Below are positions 1 to 6,059 of a stretch of DNA of 13,053 nucleotides, in pieces. Numbering within the stretch: position 1 is the stretch's first letter; every line of letters begins with the position of its first letter. The notes under the pieces were generated by a model that was not told where the DNA came from, did not search any database, and was given only the letters and a program-made list of their open reading frames with translations. A program made the translations under genes and the position numbers. The DNA comes from an uncultured Candidatus Melainabacteria bacterium (lineage in GTDB: Bacteria; Cyanobacteriota; Vampirovibrionia; Gastranaerophilales; Gastranaerophilaceae). The stretch spans positions 1 through 13,053 of the forward strand of contig CAKVIC010000020.1 in the NCBI GenBank assembly GCA_934754655.1, given 5' to 3'.

Positions 1-77
1 GGTTCTTGTCAGCTCAATTCCTTCGCTATCCGGAATTCCTTCACTACCGTTCACTCATTCCGTCCGCAAATCCGCCT
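1..77 (+). repeat. 77-bp direct repeat, copy 1
   Basis: This copy is identical base for base to 201-277. Identity ends at a one-base length difference in the CTTGG word just after position 77. The left boundary is unknown because the copy begins at the window edge. It contains the palindrome GGAATTCC. Confidence 0.85.
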
Positions 78-92
78 TCTTGGATTATTCGG

Positions 93-123
93 GGTGTCGG
101 CGGAGTAACGTCCGACCGACACC
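93..123. repeat. Strong inverted repeat (hairpin)
   Basis: GGTGTCGG (93-100) pairs with CCGACACC (116-123), and inside it CGGA (101-104) pairs with TCCG (111-114). This gives a 12-bp stem with a single bulged A and a 6-base loop. A second small hairpin, GGGCT-AA-AGCCC, follows at 128-139. Neither is followed by a T-run, so they do not look like intrinsic terminators. They are more likely structural parts of the repeat. Confidence 0.7.
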
Positions 124-200
124 TTACGGGCTAAAGCCCTACCGAAAATCCGCCCTCTTGAATTTGCTCCGCGCTCAGGAAGTTTCGCTTTCGAACCTGC

Positions 201-277
201 GGTTCTTGTCAGCTCAATTCCTTCGCTATCCGGAATTCCTTCACTACCGTTCACTCATTCCGTCCGCAAATCCGCCT
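201..277 (+). repeat. 77-bp direct repeat, copy 2
   Basis: Perfect copy of 1-77 in the same orientation, at an offset of exactly 200 bp. After the one-base indel the two copies share only a few more bases and then diverge. The lack of any mismatch points to recent duplication, or to gene conversion between copies. Confidence 0.85.
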
Positions 278-302
278 CTTGGATTTGCTCCGTGCGCCCG
301 TA

Positions 303-347
303 CCCGCCATCGGCGGGGCGGGAGTTTCGCCTTAGTGGCTCCGCCAC
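303..347. repeat. Two adjacent short hairpins
   Basis: CCCGCC-ATC-GGCGGG occupies 303-317 and GTGGC-TCC-GCCAC occupies 335-347; both stems are perfect. The second contains GGCTCCGCC, the core word of the tandem array at the other end of the window. No T-run follows either stem. They mark the right border of the repeat mosaic, where sequence returns to AT-rich. Confidence 0.6.
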
Positions 348-348
348 A

Positions 349-480
349 GCCGGCTCAATTACATTATCAGGTTATTGTGGAGCAATTGGCTCAAAAATAT
401 TTGGGATTACCGGCTCTATGTTAGGCACTGGCTTTGGGAATTTTGCTAATAGTAAATTAAATAATATGTTGTTTGATTAA
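349..480 (+). pseudogene. C-terminal remnant, glycine-zipper-like protein
   Basis: In one plus frame the sequence turns from repeat-encoded residues into a protein-like tail of about 40 residues, ending MLFD and a TAA stop. The tail has glycines and small residues at short regular spacing (for example GAIGSKIFGITGSMLGTGFG), which resembles a glycine-zipper or membrane-inserting segment. Upstream the frame runs into the repeat mosaic with no ribosome binding site or convincing start. The simplest reading is the 3' end of a gene whose front was replaced or displaced by repeat DNA. Its stop overlaps the stop of the opposite-strand gene within TTAA (477-480). I do not recognise the parent family. 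It could also be non-coding, with the tail arising by chance. Confidence 0.35.
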
Positions 481-800
481 TAATTTTGAATATATCTATA
501 TGTGGTTTCAAAAGCTTCAAGACTCTTAGTATTTACAAATTTTCGTACTGCATTCATTGTATCAAGTGCATCTTGTTTTGAAATTTCTTTCCATAATGCA
601 AAGTCCTCTGTAAACCATTCTATCCATTCTGAGGTCATCCCACCTCGCTTTTTATACATCTCTTTAGCCATATCATAATATTTTTTATTAACTTCTTTGA
701 ATGCTATTTGATTGTTAGAAATGCTAGTATGCTCGCTGGCGTTACGTTTTGCGCTGTACATGTTTTGATTTTTTATTGCAGGATTAAACCCTATTTTCAT
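477..800 (-). CDS. Orphan 107-residue hypothetical protein
   Basis: I do not recognise a family. I chose the ATG at 800 because AAGGGG lies 7 bases upstream; a longer frame to 830 would bypass this site. The protein begins MKIGFNPAIKNQ, a style of short polar N-terminus I associate loosely with Gastranaerophilales small proteins (inference). From about residue 33 it looks like a soluble, mostly helical domain rich in Lys, Glu and aromatic residues, including EWIEWF (58-63). There is no signal peptide, membrane segment or cysteine cluster. Residues 16-27 (SAKRNASEHTSI) are encoded by a short element that recurs inverted at 911-933, which suggests an insertion tolerated in a flexible N-terminus. 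It is convergent with the fragment ending at 480 and has its own candidate promoter. It is small but probably real. Confidence 0.65.
   Translation of the reverse strand: MKIGFNPAIKNQNMYSAKRNASEHTSISNNQIAFKEVNKKYYDMAKEMYKKRGGMTSEWIEWFTEDFALWKEISKQDALDTMNAVRKFVNTKSLEAFETTYRYIQNY
720..754 (-). repeat. Dispersed short element, copy A (inside CDS)
   Basis: Read on the minus strand this begins GCGCAA, then six variable bases, then ACGCCAGCGAG (742 down to 732). The same two blocks with exactly the same six-base spacing recur on the plus strand at 911-933. Copy A lies in frame inside the orphan gene and encodes residues 16-27. Beyond the 11-base block the copies keep only partial similarity. Confidence 0.55.
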
Positions 801-834
801 TAATACACCCCTTGTTTGGTTTTTTAACACAAAA

Positions 835-843
835 ATTATATCA
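835..843 (-). promoter_or_regulatory. Extended -10 promoter for orphan gene
   Basis: On the minus strand TGA is followed directly by a perfect TATAAT (840 down to 835), forming an extended -10. The -35 region at the proper distance matches TTGACA poorly, as is common with extended -10 promoters. The predicted transcript start is near 828, leaving a leader of about 28 bases that includes the AAGGGG site. Confidence 0.55.
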
Positions 844-910
844 TAAAAAGTTTAAAATAAATAATTTGCTTGCTTAGCGCAAAGTTTAGCATGACAAAAA
901 AACACAATTT

Positions 911-947
911 GCGCAAGGTTCTACGCCAGCGAGATGCTGAAACGAGT
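911..947 (+). repeat. Dispersed short element, copy B (intergenic)
   Basis: GCGCAA (911-916), six variable bases, then ACGCCAGCGAG (923-933), matching copy A at 720-754 in inverted orientation. It lies in the gap (801-1020) between the orphan gene and the regulator gene. The rest of that gap holds the orphan gene's promoter and AT-rich sequence. I see no clear intrinsic terminator there for the long minus-strand operon. Confidence 0.5.
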
Positions 948-1020
948 GACTCTTGAGAAATAATATCACCCAAAATTCGTGCCTTTGTGGCAAATAATAT
1001 TTAAAAATTTCTGCTAAAAT

Positions 1021-1425
1021 TTAATCTTTTATTTGAAAAACACATTTTACGCAATGAGCTTTTGCTTGTAAAACCAAGTTATCTTCTAAATCATACATTC
1101 TTGCAATTCGCGTAATCAAAGGTTCGCCACATAATGGACATTTTAAATTTGTTTCGTGTCGTAAAATTCTTGATTTTATTTCATCAATTACATCATCAGA
1201 AATCACGTTAAACTCATAACTGCGCTCATATTTTTTTATTTCATTAGGCGAACATTTCAAAACCCTTGCCAATTTTTGACGTTGTGTTACAGACAAAAAC
1301 AGTTCTTTTCCTGATTCAACATCTTCTAAAAATTCAATGCTAATTCCGGCTCTATCAGCTAATCCGCTAACAGAATATCCTATTTTTTCTCTTCGTGTGT
1401 GAATAAATTCCGCCAAACTTGTCAT
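1021..1425 (-). CDS. Small HTH (XRE-like) and zinc-ribbon regulator
   Basis: This 134-residue protein probably acts as a cytoplasmic DNA-binding regulator. Residues 1-67 fit a Cro/C1-type helix-turn-helix: a leading helix (MTSLAEFIHTRREKIG), the recognition region SGLADRAGISIEFLEDVESG and a closing helix ending before NEIKKYE. The C-terminal part has two cysteine pairs, CPLC (96-99) and CVKC (125-128), spaced as in a zinc ribbon. The start follows the metG stop by 16 bases, with a weak GAAAG-type ribosome site. The two genes are therefore probably co-transcribed and translationally linked. Its targets cannot be told from sequence; the metG linkage hints at a housekeeping rather than phage role. 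HTH-plus-zinc-ribbon is the visible fact, regulator is inference. Confidence 0.75.
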   Translation of the reverse strand: MTSLAEFIHTRREKIGYSVSGLADRAGISIEFLEDVESGKELFLSVTQRQKLARVLKCSPNEIKKYERSYEFNVISDDVIDEIKSRILRHETNLKCPLCGEPLITRIARMYDLEDNLVLQAKAHCVKCVFQIKD

Positions 1426-1441
1426 TTATTTTCTTTCAAAA

Positions 1442-3010
1442 TTATTTTGCTACTTTTGCGCTTTTATCAGCCAATTCACTATCTAACCTTAAAAATACCG
1501 GTTTAATATCTTCTTTGTTAATCAAATGACCGACTTTTAAATTATCACAATTTACATCATCTAATTTTTTTGATAAATCATAAGAAAGTTGTTCAGCCAT
1601 TGATTTTGCGATATTTGGGCAATAAGGATAAATTAATGATGTAACCACGCATAAAACTTCTAATACGCTTGTTAAAACTTGTCCGCATTTTTCCATTTGA
1701 CCTTCTTTGGCTAAAGTCCAAGGCGCGTTATCAGTAACATATTTATTTGCAACATCGACAAGTTCAATAATTTTTTGCGCAGCTTCTTGAATTTCAAAAT
1801 AATCAAAATGGTGTTTAACTTCTTTTACAGTTTTTAGCGCTTCATCAAACATATCTGACTTAATTTTGAATTCTGATTTTATTTCGCCATCAAAATATTT
1901 TACTAGCATTGAAAGAGTTCTATTCAAAAGATTTCCCATTGAATTTGCAAGATGCGCATTAACTTTTTCTTTAAAATCATTATCAGAATAATTACCGTCT
2001 TTTCCGCAAGGCGCAGAAGTTGCCATGTAATATCTTAAAGCATCAGGCTCTTTCATATTAAAAGCTTCCATAATCGAAGTTGGTGAAATTACGTTTCCTA
2101 AAGATTTTGACATTTTGGTTTCATCAATTGTAATCCATCCGTGTGCATAAATATGTTCAGGCAAAGGCAAATTAAGTGCCATCAAAAATGCTAACCAGTA
2201 TATGCTATGAAATTTTAAAATATCTTTACCGATAACTTGAACATTTGCAGGCCAGAATTTTTTGAAATTCTCTTCACTTTCTCCGTCAGGATTATAACCT
2301 AAAGCTGTGATATAGTTTGAAAGCGCGTCTATCCAAACATAAATAACTTGTTCATCATCGCCTAAAACAGGAATTCCCCAAGAAACATTTGATTTTGAAC
2401 GTGAAACAGAAATATCTTCAATATTTTCAAGTTGATTCAAAACCTCGTTTGCTCTAAAAGACGGCACAATAAAATCTGGATGAGTTTTTATATAATTGGC
2501 AATCGCAGATTTATATTTTGTTAATTTGAAAAAGTAATTTTCTTCGCTCACAACTTCAGGTTTTTTCAAGTGGTCAGGACATAAACCGTCCTCTGTCAAA
2601 TCTTTTTCGCTCAAAAACGCTTCGCAACCTGCACAATAAAGTCCTGTATAAGAATTTTTGTAGATATCACCATTTTTTTGCAATTTTTTAAAAATCTTTT
2701 GTACAATTGCTTCGTGTTGCGTGTCAGTAGTTCTAATCATTTTGTTATAATTAATATCAAGCGCTTTCCAAGCTTGTTTGAATTTTTCAAAATTCATATC
2801 ACACAATTCAATTGGCTTAATTCCAATTGACGCAGAAGTTTTTTGGATTTTAATCCCGTGTTCATCAGTTCCGGTCAAAAAATACGCATTATCACATCTT
2901 TGGGTATAATGTCTAAAGATGACATCTGTAATAATTTTTTCGTATGCGTGACCAATATGTGGCGCGCCATTTACATAATCAATAGCCGTTGTTATATAAA
3001 ATTTTTCCAT
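1442..3010 (-). CDS. metG: Methionyl-tRNA synthetase
   Basis: It charges tRNA-Met with methionine in the cytoplasm. The class I signatures are intact: HIGH at residues 18-21 and KMSKS at 299-303. The connective-peptide zinc knuckle is Cys126, Cys129, Cys144 and His147 (CAGC ... CPDH), so one ligand is histidine. VIYVWIDALSNY and the Rossmann flanks are typical of the family. At 522 residues it ends after the anticodon-binding helical domain and lacks the C-terminal EMAP/Trbp111-like tRNA-binding domain found in longer bacterial versions. I start at the ATG at 3010, preceded by GGAG with six bases spacing. A TTG four codons earlier (3022) would place that site inside the gene. It lies 59 bases after mraY with a possible promoter, and the HTH gene follows closely. 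Confidence 0.97.
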   Translation of the reverse strand: MEKFYITTAIDYVNGAPHIGHAYEKIITDVIFRHYTQRCDNAYFLTGTDEHGIKIQKTSASIGIKPIELCDMNFEKFKQAWKALDINYNKMIRTTDTQHEAIVQKIFKKLQKNGDIYKNSYTGLYCAGCEAFLSEKDLTEDGLCPDHLKKPEVVSEENYFFKLTKYKSAIANYIKTHPDFIVPSFRANEVLNQLENIEDISVSRSKSNVSWGIPVLGDDEQVIYVWIDALSNYITALGYNPDGESEENFKKFWPANVQVIGKDILKFHSIYWLAFLMALNLPLPEHIYAHGWITIDETKMSKSLGNVISPTSIMEAFNMKEPDALRYYMATSAPCGKDGNYSDNDFKEKVNAHLANSMGNLLNRTLSMLVKYFDGEIKSEFKIKSDMFDEALKTVKEVKHHFDYFEIQEAAQKIIELVDVANKYVTDNAPWTLAKEGQMEKCGQVLTSVLEVLCVVTSLIYPYCPNIAKSMAEQLSYDLSKKLDDVNCDNLKVGHLINKEDIKPVFLRLDSELADKSAKVAK

Positions 3011-3039
3011 AATCTTCTCCAAAATTCTCTATATTCAAG

Positions 3040-3048
3040 ATTGTAGCA
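3040..3048 (-). promoter_or_regulatory. Possible extended -10 promoter for metG
   Basis: On the minus strand TGC is followed by TACAAT (3045 down to 3040), one base off consensus, in the 59-base gap between mraY and metG. There is no good -35 box. The predicted leader is only about 20-25 bases, so there is no room for a T-box. It may give metG and the HTH gene some independence from the acc-mraY run. Confidence 0.35.
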
Positions 3049-3069
3049 CAAAATTAAGAATCTTTTGAT

Positions 3070-4029
3070 TTATAAAATAATATACAAAAGAACCGCAAGC
3101 GCTGATAACAATGCAGAAATTATTGTAAATTCTTTTACAATACGAATTTCGCTATGTCCTGATAATTCAAAATGATGATGTATCGGTGACATTTTGAAAA
3201 CACGTTTTCCTGTTAGTTTAAAACTTGTTACTTGAATTATGACGGACAAAGTTTCTGCTACAAAAACACCGCCAAAAATTGCAAGTAACAATTCGCAACG
3301 TCCTAAAATAGCAAGCGTTCCGAGTAATCCGCCTAATGCTAAAGAGCCGGTATCACCCATAAAAACTTGAGCTTTAGGTTTATTGTATTTTAAAAAACCA
3401 AGTGAAGCGCCAACCGCTGACGCGCAGACAATTGCGACAACACTGTGACCGCCCAAAAATGAAATTATTCCGCAAGCAATAAAAGCTGGAATTCCAACAG
3501 AAATAGCCAAACCATCTAAGCCATCAGTTAAATTATATGCGTTTGATGCGCCTGTTATTACAAAAACCGCTAAAATTGGGTACAAAAAACCTATGTCAAA
3601 ACTTTTTGAACCAAGAATAACAACTGTTCCATACATTTGCATCGCGTATAAAGTTGGAATTAAGGCAATAAGAATTTGTCTTAAAAGCTTGCCACGAGGT
3701 GACATTCCACGATTTTCATGACCTTTTAATTTTAAATAATCATCTTGAAAACCAGCTAAAGCCATAAAAAATAAAGTCGTTAAAATAATTAATGCTGAAT
3801 TATCTGTTTTTTCTGCCATTAATAATGTTATTAATGATGAAACAATTATTGCTAAGATAATGAACACACCACCGGTTGTTGGCGTTCCGGCTTTTTTTGC
3901 ATGTGCTTCCGGCGCTACGTCCAAAATATATTGTCCAATTGTTTTTTTCTTCAAAAAATCAATATACGGTACACCAAAAAGCAAACATAAAACAAGGCTT
4001 AATAACAAAGCTACTGTTATCATTATCAT
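3070..4029 (-). CDS. mraY: Phospho-MurNAc-pentapeptide transferase
   Basis: It transfers phospho-MurNAc-pentapeptide from UDP to undecaprenyl phosphate, giving lipid I, at the inner face of the cytoplasmic membrane. The 319-residue protein is built of many hydrophobic segments. Family motifs in order: KKAGTPTTGG (45-54), the Asp pair FQDDYLK (94-100), NAYNLTDGLDG (163-173), FMGDTGS (223-229) and SPIHHHFELSG (281-291). The usual TMGG of the first motif is TTGG here, a mild change. The three-histidine stretch separates MraY from WecA-type relatives. The ATG at 4029 has GGAG eight bases upstream, and accA ends 17 bases before it. An mraY outside a mur/division cluster and directly behind accA is a less usual context. 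Confidence 0.96.
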   Translation of the reverse strand: MIMITVALLLSLVLCLLFGVPYIDFLKKKTIGQYILDVAPEAHAKKAGTPTTGGVFIILAIIVSSLITLLMAEKTDNSALIILTTLFFMALAGFQDDYLKLKGHENRGMSPRGKLLRQILIALIPTLYAMQMYGTVVILGSKSFDIGFLYPILAVFVITGASNAYNLTDGLDGLAISVGIPAFIACGIISFLGGHSVVAIVCASAVGASLGFLKYNKPKAQVFMGDTGSLALGGLLGTLAILGRCELLLAIFGGVFVAETLSVIIQVTSFKLTGKRVFKMSPIHHHFELSGHSEIRIVKEFTIISALLSALAVLLYIIL

Positions 4030-4046
4030 ACAGCTTTCTCCTAAAT

Positions 4047-5003
4047 CTATTCTTCAATAAATTCGCCCATTTTGCGAAATTTTTCATAACGTTTTTCTTT
4101 TAATTCTTTAGCCGACAATTTTGACAATTTATCAAATCCTTTTTTAACAGCATTTTTGATATTTTTTGCTATTAAATCGTAATTATTATGCGCTCCGCCT
4201 AAAGGTTCTTTGATTTCTTTATCAATGATACCTAATTTTAATAAATCAGAAGATGTTATTTTTAAGGCTTCCGCCGCATCGGCATATTTTGTCGCGTCAC
4301 GCCAAAGGATTGAAGCGCAACCTTCAGGTGAAATAACCGTATAATAAGCATGTTCAAGCATCATAACCTTGTCAGCGACAGCAAGTCCTAATGCTCCACC
4401 ACTACAGCCTTCGCCGGTAATTATTGCAATTATTGGAACATTAAGTTTTGACATTTCGCGCAAATTTACGGCAATAGCAGCTCCTTGCCCAGTTTCTTCA
4501 GCTTTAATTCCAGGATAAGCTCCTGGTGTATCAATTAAAGTAAGAATCGGTAGATTAAATTTATTTGCATGTTGAAATAATCTAAGCGCTTTTCTATAAC
4601 CTTGTGGTTGAGGCATGCCAAAATTATATTCCAAATTTTCTTTTGTACTGCTACCTTTTTGAATCCCAATAATCATGACAGGTTTGCCATCAATCTTTGC
4701 GATTCCACCGATTATTGCTCTATCATCTGCGCCTTCGCGATCACCATGAAATTCTATAAAATTATCACACATTAAATTGACATAATCCAAAAATTTTGGT
4801 CGTTCCTGATGTCTTGCGATTTGTATTTTTTGCGATGGTTTCAATTTTGAGTATAACTCCTTTTTGTAATCTTGTGCTTGTTTTTCGAAAGTTTCGATTT
4901 GTTTGTCTATATCAAGTCCCGAAACCTCACTCATTTGCTTTAGTTCATCAATTTTCTTTTGTATTTCCACTATAGGTTTTTCAAAATCTAAAACTATTGC
5001 CAT
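4047..5003 (-). CDS. accA: Acetyl-CoA carboxyltransferase subunit alpha
   Basis: AccA pairs with AccD to move the carboxyl group from biotin-BCCP to acetyl-CoA, making malonyl-CoA for fatty-acid synthesis in the cytoplasm. The 318-residue length is normal. A coiled N-terminal part (about 1-50) precedes the carboxyltransferase fold, which shows GDREGADDRAIIGGIA (87-102), LIDTPGAYPG (156-165), TGEGCSGGALG (196-206) and ISPEGCASILW (224-234). The Gly-rich oxyanion regions are intact. It starts 27 bases after accD, with an AAGG site upstream of ATG 5003, and is followed 17 bases later by mraY. The biotin carrier and biotin carboxylase genes are not in the window. Confidence 0.97.
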   Translation of the reverse strand: MAIVLDFEKPIVEIQKKIDELKQMSEVSGLDIDKQIETFEKQAQDYKKELYSKLKPSQKIQIARHQERPKFLDYVNLMCDNFIEFHGDREGADDRAIIGGIAKIDGKPVMIIGIQKGSSTKENLEYNFGMPQPQGYRKALRLFQHANKFNLPILTLIDTPGAYPGIKAEETGQGAAIAVNLREMSKLNVPIIAIITGEGCSGGALGLAVADKVMMLEHAYYTVISPEGCASILWRDATKYADAAEALKITSSDLLKLGIIDKEIKEPLGGAHNNYDLIAKNIKNAVKKGFDKLSKLSAKELKEKRYEKFRKMGEFIEE

Positions 5004-5030
5004 AATATTTACCTTATCCTCTGCCCAAAC

Positions 5031-5897
5031 CTACATTCCGTGCATATCTAACAGATTTGCAATTGTTTTTCTTAAGTTTTTGCGTTTTTCTACTATATCA
5101 ACTTGACCATATTTTAACAAATATTCAGCGGTCTGAAAATCTTCAGGCAATTTTTGCCTAATTGTTTGTTCAATAACTCTGCGCCCAGCAAAACCAATAC
5201 GCGCGCCTTGTTCTGCAATTATTATATCACCTAAAGTGCCAAAACTTGCTGTAACACCGCCAAAAGTTGGTTCAGTTAATAAATTTATAAACAATATTTT
5301 TTCTTCATCCATTTTACCTACAGCACAAGCCGTTTTTGCCATTTGCATAAGACTTAATGCGCTTTCTTGCATTCTTGCTCCGCCAGATGAAGTTATCGCA
5401 AGCATTGGAATTCGTTGTTTAATGGCTTCTTCCATAATTCTTGCAACTTTTTCGCCAACAACACTGCCCATAGAACCACCCATAAAATCAAAGTCCATAA
5501 TGGCTGTCGCAATTTTATGTCCTTCAATTTTACCAACACCTGTAATTACAGCGTCATTAAGTCCTGTTTTAGCTTGTGCGCGTTCGATTCTATTTGTGTA
5601 AGGTTCGCTATCAAAAAATTTAAGCGCATCTTTTGGTTTGATGTTAGTAAACATTTCTTCAAATGAGTTTTCATCAAACAATTGCGCAATGCGCGATTTT
5701 GCATTTATTCTAAAATGATAATCACAATGCGGGCAAACCATTAGATTTTTTTCTAAATCAACCTTCATGATTTTAGCTTCGCAATGAACACATTTAACCC
5801 ATAAATCTGGATTAATATCATCAATGCCCTTCATCTCTTTAGTACGACGTTCTATTTGCGCTTCTTTGCGCTTGTCAAACCATTCTTGTATTGTCAT
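5031..5897 (-). CDS. accD: Acetyl-CoA carboxyltransferase subunit beta
   Basis: AccD is the zinc-finger-bearing partner of AccA in acetyl-CoA carboxyltransferase. The four zinc cysteines are at 36, 39, 55 and 58 (CVHC ... CPHC). The carboxyltransferase domain follows, with MDFDFMGGSMGSVVGEK (134-150), SSGGARMQES (170-179) and EPTFGGVTASFG (209-220). The length of 288 residues is typical. The ATG at 5897 has an in-frame TGA five codons upstream, so the frame cannot extend far. The best purine-rich site (AAAGGAAC) is too far upstream to be ideal, so translation initiation may be weak or unusual. Adjacent accD and accA suggests coordinated production of the two subunits. Confidence 0.97.
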   Translation of the reverse strand: MTIQEWFDKRKEAQIERRTKEMKGIDDINPDLWVKCVHCEAKIMKVDLEKNLMVCPHCDYHFRINAKSRIAQLFDENSFEEMFTNIKPKDALKFFDSEPYTNRIERAQAKTGLNDAVITGVGKIEGHKIATAIMDFDFMGGSMGSVVGEKVARIMEEAIKQRIPMLAITSSGGARMQESALSLMQMAKTACAVGKMDEEKILFINLLTEPTFGGVTASFGTLGDIIIAEQGARIGFAGRRVIEQTIRQKLPEDFQTAEYLLKYGQVDIVEKRKNLRKTIANLLDMHGM

Positions 5898-5948
5898 ATA
5901 TTTATTTCAGCTTGCGCTGTTCCTTTCAATTTAAAATTTGATGTCAAT

Positions 5949-5977
5949 ATTTTACACCAAAAATATAAAATTGATAA
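5949..5977 (-). promoter_or_regulatory. Candidate promoter for accD operon
   Basis: Within the 162-base gap between the TPR gene and accD, the minus strand reads TTATCA, 17 bases, TAAAAT (5977 down to 5949). The boxes match consensus at four and five of six positions. It would give a leader of about 45 bases. No clear terminator follows the TPR gene, so read-through is also possible. Confidence 0.4.
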
Positions 5978-6059
5978 TATATGTTAAGGTAATGTTACAG
6001 TACAAGGTTTAAATAGTACTAATTAATGTTTATTCTATAAATGAATATGGCAATTTATT

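Larger units (their letters stand above)
1..355. repeat. GC-rich palindrome-rich repeat mosaic
   Basis: This stretch is clearly more GC-rich than the interior and has no credible gene. It contains a 77-bp perfect direct repeat (1-77 and 201-277). It also has three copies of a shorter diverged word starting AAATCCGCC near 68, 146 and 268, each followed by a version of CTTGRATT. Several perfect hairpins are present (93-123, 128-139, 303-317, 335-347). Open frames crossing it consist of repeat-encoded residues and change character at repeat boundaries, so I read it as intergenic repeat. It reaches the left edge of the window and may continue beyond it. No transposase is visible, so whether it is mobile is unknown. 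Confidence 0.75.

Noticed and set aside
51..424. Open frames on both strands across the left repeat mosaic
   Set aside because: They translate repeat DNA, repeat the same peptide words in each copy, and have no ribosome sites.
877..943. Interleaved inverted repeats (GCGCAAA/TTTGCGC and GTTTAGCAT/ATGCTGAAAC) as a pseudoknot RNA
   Set aside because: Arms are short, one needs a bulge, and there is no promoter or terminator around them; chance and overlap with the dispersed element explain them better.
3011..3069. T-box leader for metG
   Set aside because: The gap is only 59 bases and shows no T-box sequence or terminator hairpin.
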